Notes under the pieces: generated by a model
Database searches by the model: none
What the model saw: the letters and a program-made list of their open reading frames with translations, nothing else
What the model was told of the DNA's origin: nothing
Shown: positions 27,563 through 35,900 of the stretch, piece after piece
Layout of the letters: the number at the start of each line of letters is the position of its first letter
Position numbering within the stretch: position 1 is the stretch's first letter
From: an uncultured bacterium
GTDB lineage: Bacteria > Pseudomonadota > Alphaproteobacteria > Sphingomonadales > Sphingomonadaceae
Assembly (NCBI GenBank): GCA_903884945.1
Contig: CAISGR010000318.1
Location: forward strand, 1 to 64,000
Length of the DNA: 64,000 bases
Reading direction: 5' to 3'
Position numbers and translations under genes: made by a program

Positions 27563-29380
27563 ATGGCTTTCCCGGATACCGACCATCCTGCACCGGACAT
27601 GATGCCGAGCGGGGCTGACGCCCCGGTACGTTCGCGCAGGCGGTTGGTCCGCCTGGGCTCGCTCCTTGCGACGGCCTGCTTTGCGACGGCGGTGGCGGCG
27701 CAGGTGAGCAGCACGGGCGATCAGGCGGAGACCGAGGAGGGCATCCCGGTCACCGACAGCATGACAACCGAGAAATGCGGCGCCTGTCATGCGCCGGACG
27801 CCAAGGGCAATCTCTCGCGTATCTCGTGGGTGCGGACCACGCCGGAAGGCTGGTCCCAGGCGATCAAGCGCATGGTGAAGCTGAACGGGCTGCAGATAAC
27901 GCCGGAGGAATCCCGGCATATCGTGCGGTATCTGTCCAACCAGCATGGCCTCGCCCCGGAAGAGGCCAAGCCAGTGATGTATCTTCCCGAGCATCGCATT
28001 CTCGACGAAACCAATATCCCCAGTGAATCGGTGCGCGGCGGCTGTGCCGCGTGCCACGCATTCGCCCAGCCCCTGTCGTGGCGACGGTCGGCGAAGGAAT
28101 GGAAGCTGCTGCAGGACTTCCATGTCGCACTCTATTCGCAGGCGGATGTGCAATATCGCCGTCCGGCGGTCGACGAGCCCGGCCCGGTGCTCGGACAGCC
28201 CACGCCGATCGTCCAGAAGCCCGGGGCGGTGCCTGTCACGCAGGGGCAAATCGCCCTGGAATATATCCGCAAGACCGCGCCGCTCCGCACCACCGAATGG
28301 ACTCAGTGGATGTCGCGGATGCAGACGCCCAGGCTATCCGGGAAATGGCTGGTCAACGCCTTCGTGCCCGGCAAGGGGCGCTATTTCGGTACGATGACGA
28401 TCACGCCGGGCAGCGACGGGGATGCCTTCAAGACTGGCATCGCGCTGCGATCCGTAGCGGATGGCTCGACCATCACGCGTGACGGTGCCGGCATCGTCTA
28501 TGCGGGGTATAGCTGGCGTGGCCGTTCGGCATCCGCCGCTGCGCCTGCCTCGCCGGCTTCGCTCGACAACCCGACACGCGAGACGATGTGGTTCTCACCC
28601 GATCGGAAGAGTGCCCAGGGGCGCTGGTTCTGGGGCGAGTATCAGGAGTTCGGCTGGGATGTGAAGCTGGTTCGCGCCGATGGCAGCCCGACGATCGCCG
28701 GGGTCGCGCCCTATGCGGTCAAGGCAGGCAGCAAGGGCGTGCAGATCCATATCTATGGCGACAGCCTGCCGGCATCAGCGGCGACGAAGGATGTGGATTT
28801 CGGTGCCGGGCTGGCCGTGACCAGGATCGTCTCCGCCAGCCCGACCGAGATCGTCGTCTCGGTCGACGCAGCGGCCGACGCGGTCGCCGGCATCCATGAC
28901 GTCACGGTCGGCACCGCGGTCCTCGGTGGCGCGCTGCCGGTATATCGCAAGGTCGACTATCTCAAGGTCACGCCCGAGACCGCGATCTCGCGCCTCGGCG
29001 GTGGCAAGCACCCCAAGGGCTATGGGCAATTCGACGCCTGGGGCTTCGACAATGGCCCGGACGGCAAGCCTTACACAGCCGACGACGTCAATATCGGCCC
29101 CATCGACGCTGACTGGAGCATCCAGGAGTTCCAGACCACCTGGTATGACGACGACACGAAATATGTCGGCAGCCTCAGCAAGACCGCGCTGTTCACGCCC
29201 GGCCTGGATGGTCCGAACCCGGATCGCAGCAACAACCGCAACAATTACGGCGATGTGTGGGTCGTCGCCACGGCCAAGACGGAGAAGGACGGCCAGGGCA
29301 AGCCCCTCACCGCCAAGTCTTATCTCGTCGTGACCGTGCCCGCCTACAAGCGCTGGGACCAGCCGGAGGTATCGCAATGA
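27563..29380 (+). CDS. qhpA: Quinohaemoprotein amine dehydrogenase alpha subunit (di-haem)
   Basis: Two haem c sites CGACH and CAACH; multi-domain layout; start uncertain (ORF can extend to TTG 27491). Confidence 0.95.
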   Translation: MAFPDTDHPAPDMMPSGADAPVRSRRRLVRLGSLLATACFATAVAAQVSSTGDQAETEEGIPVTDSMTTEKCGACHAPDAKGNLSRISWVRTTPEGWSQAIKRMVKLNGLQITPEESRHIVRYLSNQHGLAPEEAKPVMYLPEHRILDETNIPSESVRGGCAACHAFAQPLSWRRSAKEWKLLQDFHVALYSQADVQYRRPAVDEPGPVLGQPTPIVQKPGAVPVTQGQIALEYIRKTAPLRTTEWTQWMSRMQTPRLSGKWLVNAFVPGKGRYFGTMTITPGSDGDAFKTGIALRSVADGSTITRDGAGIVYAGYSWRGRSASAAAPASPASLDNPTRETMWFSPDRKSAQGRWFWGEYQEFGWDVKLVRADGSPTIAGVAPYAVKAGSKGVQIHIYGDSLPASAATKDVDFGAGLAVTRIVSASPTEIVVSVDAAADAVAGIHDVTVGTAVLGGALPVYRKVDYLKVTPETAISRLGGGKHPKGYGQFDAWGFDNGPDGKPYTADDVNIGPIDADWSIQEFQTTWYDDDTKYVGSLSKTALFTPGLDGPNPDRSNNRNNYGDVWVVATAKTEKDGQGKPLTAKSYLVVTVPAYKRWDQPEVSQ

Positions 29381-30828
29381 CGACCATGTTGGCTCATCGC
29401 TATCGGCGCGGCGAACTGCACCAGTTCCGCGCCGCCGATAACGAGTTCATCTATCTTGTTTCCGCCGGGGCGATCTTCGCGCTCGACGAAGGGACGCGCT
29501 CGGTACTCGACCTGCTCGGCGAGGACGAGATGGATCACGACGATCTGATCGCAGCGCTGATCGCCGTGGGCAACGATCCGGCCGATGCGGGCAGCCTGGT
29601 GCGCGAACTGCGGATGGTGCGGGCGATCCATTCCGATCAGGTCGTCCCGGCGCCGGCCCCCGCGGCTCCGCCGGCGGATTATCCGCTCCAGGCGCTGGTG
29701 CTCAACGTCACCAACCAGTGCAACCTGGCCTGCACCTATTGCTACGAATTCGGCGCCGACAAGATCGCGACGCCGCAGGGCAAGCCCAAATACATGACGC
29801 TGGAAACGGCGCGGGCTTCAGTCGACTTCCTGCTCGAAAGCTCGGGCAACCGCGAGGCGGTGCATATCACCTTTTTCGGCGGCGAGACGCTGATGAACTT
29901 CAAGCTGCTGCGCGAGGTCGTCGGCTATGCCAACAACCAGGCGGCCGCGGTGGGGCGCAGGATCACCTTCAGCCTCACGACCAACGCAACGCTGCTGACC
30001 GACGAGATCATCGATTTCCTCTCCGATAACGCGATCGGGGTCACCGTTTCCATGGACGGGCCGCCGGAGCTGCAGGACAAGCGTCGGGTCTACAAGAATG
30101 GCAAGGGCAGCTATGCCGTGATCGAGCCGCGGTTGCGCGCGCTGATCGCCCGCCATCGCACCCGAGCGATCACTGCCCGCGTGACGCTGACCGATGGCGT
30201 CACCGACGTCATCCGCATCTATCGCCATCTCAAGGACGATCTTGGCTTCCACGAAGTCGGCTTCGCCCCGGTAACCGCCTCCGATATCCAGGACTATTCG
30301 CTCGACGATGACGCGATGGCCGGAGTGCTGGGCGATTTCCACGCGCTTGCCGAGGAATGGCTCGACCATGCGTTGCGCGGCGAGATGCACGGTTTCACCA
30401 ATGTCAGCGAGACGATCGGCGAACTGATCCAGGGAACGAACAAATCCCATCCGTGCGGCGCCGGGCTCGGGCTGCTTGGCGTCAGTCCCTCCGGCGACCT
30501 TTCGCCCTGCCACCGTTTCACCGACGCGGACACGCACACGCTCGGAAACCTCGCCACCGGGCTCGATTCGGCGAAGCGCGAGGATTTCCTCACGCGCGGG
30601 CATGTCGGTGCCAAATATGAGTGCCAGTCATGCTGGGCACGGCCGCTCTGCGCCGGCGGCTGCCACCACGAGGCCTTTGTCCGCTACGGCGAGACCGGCC
30701 ACGCCAACCTGCATTATTGCGACTGGATCCGCGATTGGACCGATACCTGCCTCAAGATCTACGGCGCAGTCGCGGCGCGCAATCCAGGGTTTCTTGAACA
30801 TTTCGCTCAACGGAAGGGCTTGTCATGA
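29377..30828 (+). CDS. qhpD: Radical SAM/SPASM QhpC-maturase (thioether cross-link formation)
   Basis: CNLACTYC radical SAM motif; SPASM Cys cluster (CGAGLGLLGVSPSGDLSPC..CQSCWARPLCAGGC); ATGA overlap. Confidence 0.96.
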   Translation: MTTMLAHRYRRGELHQFRAADNEFIYLVSAGAIFALDEGTRSVLDLLGEDEMDHDDLIAALIAVGNDPADAGSLVRELRMVRAIHSDQVVPAPAPAAPPADYPLQALVLNVTNQCNLACTYCYEFGADKIATPQGKPKYMTLETARASVDFLLESSGNREAVHITFFGGETLMNFKLLREVVGYANNQAAAVGRRITFSLTTNATLLTDEIIDFLSDNAIGVTVSMDGPPELQDKRRVYKNGKGSYAVIEPRLRALIARHRTRAITARVTLTDGVTDVIRIYRHLKDDLGFHEVGFAPVTASDIQDYSLDDDAMAGVLGDFHALAEEWLDHALRGEMHGFTNVSETIGELIQGTNKSHPCGAGLGLLGVSPSGDLSPCHRFTDADTHTLGNLATGLDSAKREDFLTRGHVGAKYECQSCWARPLCAGGCHHEAFVRYGETGHANLHYCDWIRDWTDTCLKIYGAVAARNPGFLEHFAQRKGLS

Positions 30829-31154
30829 AGCATCTCAAGCCGATCAACATCAAGGCGCAGAAGATCGGGCAAAGCGTCGACTCGCTGGAGGAAGATGTCG
30901 TCGCGCTGCAACAACAGCCCCGGCCGCATGTCCCGATGGGCTGCACGCTGTCCTTCTCTCCGGGCTGGGAAGTCGATGCCGGTGGCGGCACGGCCGGCCT
31001 GTGCCAGCCGGTGGAGCGCGACATCTACGACTGTTACGTCACCTGCTTCTGGCCGGTGCAGGTGCCGGACCATGTCAACTATTCTCCCGACTGGGCGAGC
31101 AATTGCGCCGCCGCCACCAAGGATTGGCGCAATCTCGACCTCGTCTTTCCGTGA
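30825..31154 (+). CDS. qhpC: Quinohaemoprotein amine dehydrogenase gamma subunit precursor (CTQ-bearing)
   Basis: 109 aa; all cross-link residues conserved at constant offset +33 from Pseudomonas putida mature numbering (C40-E49, C60-D66, C74-D82; CTQ C70-W76). Confidence 0.97.
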   Translation: MKHLKPINIKAQKIGQSVDSLEEDVVALQQQPRPHVPMGCTLSFSPGWEVDAGGGTAGLCQPVERDIYDCYVTCFWPVQVPDHVNYSPDWASNCAAATKDWRNLDLVFP

Positions 31155-31213
31155 GACAGGATTTCCCCGGCATCCATGGCGGCCCGACCGTCTTTTCCAG
31201 GAAGAGAAGCAGC

Positions 31214-32350
31214 ATGACGAAGCTTCGCCCTTCAGGCGGCAGTGGTGGCCTGAAATTTCCGGTCGTGAAGACGCTCGTGTCGACACTAATCGGCGCGACG
31301 CTCGGGCTCGCGGCTCCGGCCCGGGCCGATACCCTGCTCCTCGGCACCTATCCGGACAAGATGTTCACCGTCGACGAGGCAAGCGGCGCGATCAAGGAGC
31401 GTATCCAGCTCGCGGCGGGCCTGCCCACCTCGATGCGTCTCTCCAATGACGGCAAGCGAATCTATGTCACGACGATCACGACCAGCGGGATGGTCGTGCT
31501 GGACAGCGCGACGCGCAAGATTCTCAACCAGTTCAGTCTCAATACGCCGACGACGCGCTACCGCTTCAACGGTGGCGTGCCGGACCCGACGGGGCGCTAT
31601 TTCTACACGCAGCTCATTCGTTTCGACAAGGAAGCTGACCGCTACAAGGTGAGCAAGCCGATGTACGCCGTCATCGACCTGCAGCTCAAAAAGGTCACGC
31701 GCACGGCGGAGGTCGACGCGGAGGACGACACCCTTGGCGGATACCGCTCGACCTTCATGATGTCGCCCGACGGCAAGACGCTCTACCTGTTTCGCGACAA
31801 GGTGCTGGTGCTCGATGCCGCGACGCTCAAGGTGGTGGAGCGGCTCGACCTCGCCAAGCCCGAAACCACCGGCATGGAGAATGTGAGCTTCGCGGGCGGT
31901 GTCGAGGGGCTGCAGAATCCCAACGAATATGTCTCGCTGTTCAACGCCGCCGACCCGTATATCCACAACAAGATATTTGGCCTCGGCCGCTTCGACCTGA
32001 CCCACCGCAAGTTCGATTTCACGCCGATCGGCCCGGTGCCCACTGCGATGTCCGGGCTCGAGATCACGCCGGACGGGAAGAATGGCTACGCCGTCGTCAC
32101 CAACGGCACGCTCGGCAACAAGCGCTGCGAAATCTGGCACTTCGAGATGGCGTCGACGAAGCTGCTCGACAAGGCGGAATTCCATTGCCGCTCGCGTTTC
32201 ACCTTCGGCATGTCCGGCAATGGCGAGAAGCTCTACATCTATGGCGCCAGCTATGACATCGAGGTCTATGACGCCAAAACGCTGAAGCTTGATCGAACCT
32301 GGGATCTGGGCGCCGACGCGACGATGGCCGGCATGCTCATTTTGAAGTGA
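31214..32350 (+). CDS. qhpB: Quinohaemoprotein amine dehydrogenase beta subunit (beta-propeller)
   Basis: Secreted propeller ADTLLLGTYPDKMFTVDEASGAIKERIQL; located between qhpC and qhpG. Confidence 0.93.
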   Translation: MTKLRPSGGSGGLKFPVVKTLVSTLIGATLGLAAPARADTLLLGTYPDKMFTVDEASGAIKERIQLAAGLPTSMRLSNDGKRIYVTTITTSGMVVLDSATRKILNQFSLNTPTTRYRFNGGVPDPTGRYFYTQLIRFDKEADRYKVSKPMYAVIDLQLKKVTRTAEVDAEDDTLGGYRSTFMMSPDGKTLYLFRDKVLVLDAATLKVVERLDLAKPETTGMENVSFAGGVEGLQNPNEYVSLFNAADPYIHNKIFGLGRFDLTHRKFDFTPIGPVPTAMSGLEITPDGKNGYAVVTNGTLGNKRCEIWHFEMASTKLLDKAEFHCRSRFTFGMSGNGEKLYIYGASYDIEVYDAKTLKLDRTWDLGADATMAGMLILK

Positions 32351-33360
32351 GCGCCGCGCCGGCCAGGGTGCTGATACGCGGCGGCGGGGTATCGGCCGCG
32401 ACTGCCGCACGGCTGTTGTCCGGTGAAGGCGTTCCCCTGACCGGCGCGGGGGACCTCGTCCGCTCTCCCGCGCCGGTCATCATGCTCAGCGATCCGGCGC
32501 TCGCTCTGTTGCGCGATATCTTCGGACGCGCCGATCTTTTTGCCGGAAGGCCGCGGATCGAGCGGCGCATCGTTGCCTGGGGCGGCGGGGAGCCCGTTGC
32601 TCCTCCGCACGGGGCGATCATCGTTACCGGTAGCGACATCGCGGCAGAACTGGGTACGCACCGGTTGCCACCTGACGACGGCAAAGCGTCTTTCACGATC
32701 AACGGCGCGCCGCCCTTTCCGGATGGTGCTTTACGCCGCTTCGGCGCGCGGGAAGCGGTCGCGGCAACGGTCGAACTCATGCCCGAAGCCGATGGACACG
32801 CATGCTATATCGAGGCGACTGCGAGGGGCTGGCTGTTCCTGATCCCGCAGGGCGTCGGCACGGCCTGGCTGCTCGGTGTCGGTGGCACGCCGGACGCGTT
32901 GCTCGGGCCGAGCCGGCTGGTGGCGGCGCAGGTCCGGAAGCTTGGTCCGGTCGTGGCCAGGTTCGAGACGGCGCCGCGCATGATCGAGTGCCTGGCCGGC
33001 GACGACTGGATCGCTTGTGGCACCTCTGCGATCGCCTTCGATCCGATCTGCGGCGATGGTACGGCGCAGGCTGCCCGGGAGGCGATCCTCGCCGCCGCCG
33101 TGCTCGTCGCCATTCGCGATGGCGGAGATCGGAAGGCGCTGCTCGACCATTACCAGTCAATGCTGATCGCGGCGATGCGCCGCCATCTCCAGGTCAGTCT
33201 GCCCTTCTACCGCAGCGGCGGCATTTCGCCCTGGTGGCGCGCGCAAGCTGATGCGCTTGCCCAAGGCCACGCCTGGTGCACCGCGCGTCTTGCAACCATG
33301 CCGGAGCCGCGCTTCCTGTTGCGCGGCACTCGGCTCGTTCCTAGGGAAGAGGCGGCTTGA
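32347..33360 (+). CDS. qhpG: FAD-dependent monooxygenase for QhpC tryptophan hydroxylation
   Basis: N-terminal Rossmann ARVLIRGGGVSAATAARLLSGEG; GTG start overlapping qhpB stop; operon position. Confidence 0.88.
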   Translation: MSAAPARVLIRGGGVSAATAARLLSGEGVPLTGAGDLVRSPAPVIMLSDPALALLRDIFGRADLFAGRPRIERRIVAWGGGEPVAPPHGAIIVTGSDIAAELGTHRLPPDDGKASFTINGAPPFPDGALRRFGAREAVAATVELMPEADGHACYIEATARGWLFLIPQGVGTAWLLGVGGTPDALLGPSRLVAAQVRKLGPVVARFETAPRMIECLAGDDWIACGTSAIAFDPICGDGTAQAAREAILAAAVLVAIRDGGDRKALLDHYQSMLIAAMRRHLQVSLPFYRSGGISPWWRAQADALAQGHAWCTARLATMPEPRFLLRGTRLVPREEAA

Positions 33361-35081
33361 TCGCCTCCCTTCCGATGCCGCCTGCGCCGCCGGTGGCCGA
33401 ATGGCGGACCTATCGGCGGCTGGCCCCCTATGTGCGTCCGTACCTGCGGTCGTTGCTGGTCGTTCTGGTCGTCAGCCTGCTTTCGACGGCGTTCGGCCTT
33501 GCCCAGCCCTATCTCTCCAAGCTGATGATCGACGATGCCTTGCTGCAACGGAACATGACTGCACTTGTGGCCGTGTCGGGCGCCATGATTGCAGTGACCC
33601 TTGGCGGCTTCGTGCTCAACATCTTTGCCAGCTATCGGTATGTCGCGCTCTCGGCAGCGATGCTGTACGATATGCGGGTCGCGCTGCTCCGCCACCTTCA
33701 GTCGCTCAGCCCGCGCTTCTATGGCGGGTTCCGGCTTGGCGACCTGATGTCTCGTATCAACAGCGACGTCAGCGATGTGCAGCGCGCCGCCGGGGACACG
33801 TTGCTCTCGGTGCTCAGCAACGTGCTGTTCCTGATCGGCTGCGTGGGCATGATGTTGTGGCTCAACTGGCGCTTGTTTCTTGTCGGCACGCTATTGGTGC
33901 CCGCCGCCGTGGCGGTGTTCCTCCACCTCCAGCGCAGGGTCACCGGGCTGACGCGTGACATGCGCGAGCGCGGGGCAGATCTCGGCAGCCTGTTGCTCGA
34001 TACCGTGATGGGCATGCGCGTGGTTGCCGCACTCGGTGCGGAGGAACATGAGGTCGCGCGGTTCGAGAGCCGCAACAACGCCTTTGTCCGCGCGATGCTG
34101 CGGATGCAGGTGGCGTCGTTCCTTGCCGGCGCCCTGCCGGGCACGTTGCTGACTGCCTCGACCTCGGCCGTCACCCTCTATGGCGGCTGGGAGATCATCC
34201 AGGGCCAGATGTCGATCGGTTCGCTGGTTGCGTTCATGGCCTATCACATGCGCGTGTTCGGGCCGATCCAGGCCCTGCTCGGCCTCTCGTCCGGGCTTGC
34301 CTCGACCCGCGTCTCGCTCGCGCGGATCTTCGAATTGTTCGATACGCCGGCCGATGTCGCCGATCCCGAACGGCCGCACCCGCTCGGGCCGGTGCGGTCG
34401 GGCATTCGCTTCGAGAATGTCTCGTTCCGTCATGATCGCGAGGCAGTGCTTGTGGGAATGGACCTCGAGATTCCGGCTGGCTGCTTCTGCGCGATCCTCG
34501 GCGAAAGCGGTGCCGGGAAGTCGACCATGGCGGACTTGATGGTTCGCTTCCTCGACCCGCAACAGGGGTGTATCCTGGTCGACGGGCAGGATCTACGCGA
34601 TGTACGACTTGAGGAGCTGCGCCGTGAGGTCCTGCTGGTCGATCAGTCGCCCTATTTGTTCAACGACACGATCGCGGCCAATATCGCCTTCGCCATGGCC
34701 GGTGCGTCACGCCTGCGGATCGAGGCGTCGGCGGTGGCGGCTGGCCTCGGGGCACTGCTAGAGCGCCTGCCCAAGGGGCTCGACACCCCCGTCGGCGAGC
34801 GCGGCCTCGCTCTTTCCGCGGGGGAGCGCCAGCGCATCGCGCTGGCACGCGCGCTGCTGCGGAATCCGAGCGTCCTGATTCTGGACGAGCCAACCGCTGC
34901 GCTCGACGCAATGACGGAGCAACGCGTCGCCGAAGGACTGCGCCAGGCACTGCCCTTGGCGACAATCATCGTCATCACCCACAAGCCGGCGCTGGCCCGC
35001 CAGGCTGACCTGGTGGTGAGGGTGGAGCAGGGCAGGGCGCAGGTTTCGCCGATGCGTGCAGTCGGGCATGCGCTGGCCTGA
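33357..35081 (+). CDS. qhpF: ABC transporter (fused TM-ATPase) for QHNDH maturation
   Basis: Six-TM domain plus Walker A GESGAGKS, signature LSAGERQR, Walker B VLILDEP. Confidence 0.93.
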   Translation: MIASLPMPPAPPVAEWRTYRRLAPYVRPYLRSLLVVLVVSLLSTAFGLAQPYLSKLMIDDALLQRNMTALVAVSGAMIAVTLGGFVLNIFASYRYVALSAAMLYDMRVALLRHLQSLSPRFYGGFRLGDLMSRINSDVSDVQRAAGDTLLSVLSNVLFLIGCVGMMLWLNWRLFLVGTLLVPAAVAVFLHLQRRVTGLTRDMRERGADLGSLLLDTVMGMRVVAALGAEEHEVARFESRNNAFVRAMLRMQVASFLAGALPGTLLTASTSAVTLYGGWEIIQGQMSIGSLVAFMAYHMRVFGPIQALLGLSSGLASTRVSLARIFELFDTPADVADPERPHPLGPVRSGIRFENVSFRHDREAVLVGMDLEIPAGCFCAILGESGAGKSTMADLMVRFLDPQQGCILVDGQDLRDVRLEELRREVLLVDQSPYLFNDTIAANIAFAMAGASRLRIEASAVAAGLGALLERLPKGLDTPVGERGLALSAGERQRIALARALLRNPSVLILDEPTAALDAMTEQRVAEGLRQALPLATIIVITHKPALARQADLVVRVEQGRAQVSPMRAVGHALA

Positions 35082-35784
35082 GTCCGGCACCGGTGCCGGG
35101 GTGCGCGTCGCCGTGATCGACAGCGGCGTGCAGCCGCAACATTCGCATATTGGTGCCGACAGGATTCTTCCCGGCGCGGCGATCTTTGCGGACGGCACCG
35201 TGCGGCTCGGTGAGGACGTCACGCTCGACCGGCTTGGCCATGGCACTGCCGTCACGGCTGCGATCCAGGAAAAGGCGTCCGATGCCGAGATTCTGCCGAT
35301 CCGCGTTTTCCACGAAGCGCTGAAGACAAGCGCTCGCGCGCTCGCCGTTGCGATCGGCTACAGCCTGGACCTGGGCGCGGATGTCATCAATCTCAGCCTT
35401 GGCACGGCCAATTCCGCCCATTGCGCGCTCTTCGCCGATCTGGTCGCCCGGGCGAAGGAGCAGGGGGTGCTCATCGTCGCTGCACGCGAGGCCGACGGTC
35501 GGCCCTGTTGGCCCGGCGCGCTGGATGGTGTGCTCGGAGTCGGGCTGGACTGGGATGTGCCGCGCGACATCTGGCGCGTTGAGGGAGGGGTATTCTACGC
35601 CTCCGGCTATCCCCGCCCGATCCCCGGTGTGGCGCAGCGCCACAACCTCTACGGCATCAGCTTTGCGACCGCCCAGGCGAGCGGCTTCGCCGCGCGCACC
35701 GTCGGCAGGCTACGGGCGGAGGGCGGGGACGAGAGGGATCTGCTTTCCGCATTGCTGCAGCCCCCCACCGCCTTTCCTGCCTGA
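35068..35784 (+). CDS. qhpE: Subtilisin-like serine protease, QhpC leader peptidase
   Basis: Catalytic motifs VAVIDSGVQ, GHGTAV, GISFATAQASG; last gene of operon. Confidence 0.92.
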   Translation: MRWPESGTGAGVRVAVIDSGVQPQHSHIGADRILPGAAIFADGTVRLGEDVTLDRLGHGTAVTAAIQEKASDAEILPIRVFHEALKTSARALAVAIGYSLDLGADVINLSLGTANSAHCALFADLVARAKEQGVLIVAAREADGRPCWPGALDGVLGVGLDWDVPRDIWRVEGGVFYASGYPRPIPGVAQRHNLYGISFATAQASGFAARTVGRLRAEGGDERDLLSALLQPPTAFPA

Positions 35785-35817
35785 CGCCAGCCGCCAAGCA
35801 GGGTATGCCGGCTGGCG
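35785..35817 (+). terminator. Stem-loop directly after qhpE stop
   Basis: CGCCAGCCG-N15-CGGCTGGCG; no U-tract. Confidence 0.45.
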
Positions 35818-35828
35818 CCGGCGCTCAC

Positions 35829-35862
35829 AAAAAACACCCCCCGTGGCTTGAGCCACGGAGGG
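35829..35862 (-). terminator. Rho-independent terminator for the minus-strand TonB receptor gene
   Basis: CCGTGGCTTGAGCCACGG hairpin, with A6 on the plus strand giving a T-run on the minus strand. Confidence 0.75.
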
Positions 35863-35900
35863 TCGAAGGTCTCCTCAGGAAGGATCGTCGTTAGACGGCG

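Noticed and set aside
30825-31154. QhpC plus radical SAM, ABC exporter and protease read as a novel RiPP cluster
   Set aside because: The layout is RiPP-like, but residue spacing matches the known QHNDH gamma subunit exactly, so it is the described qhp maturation system.
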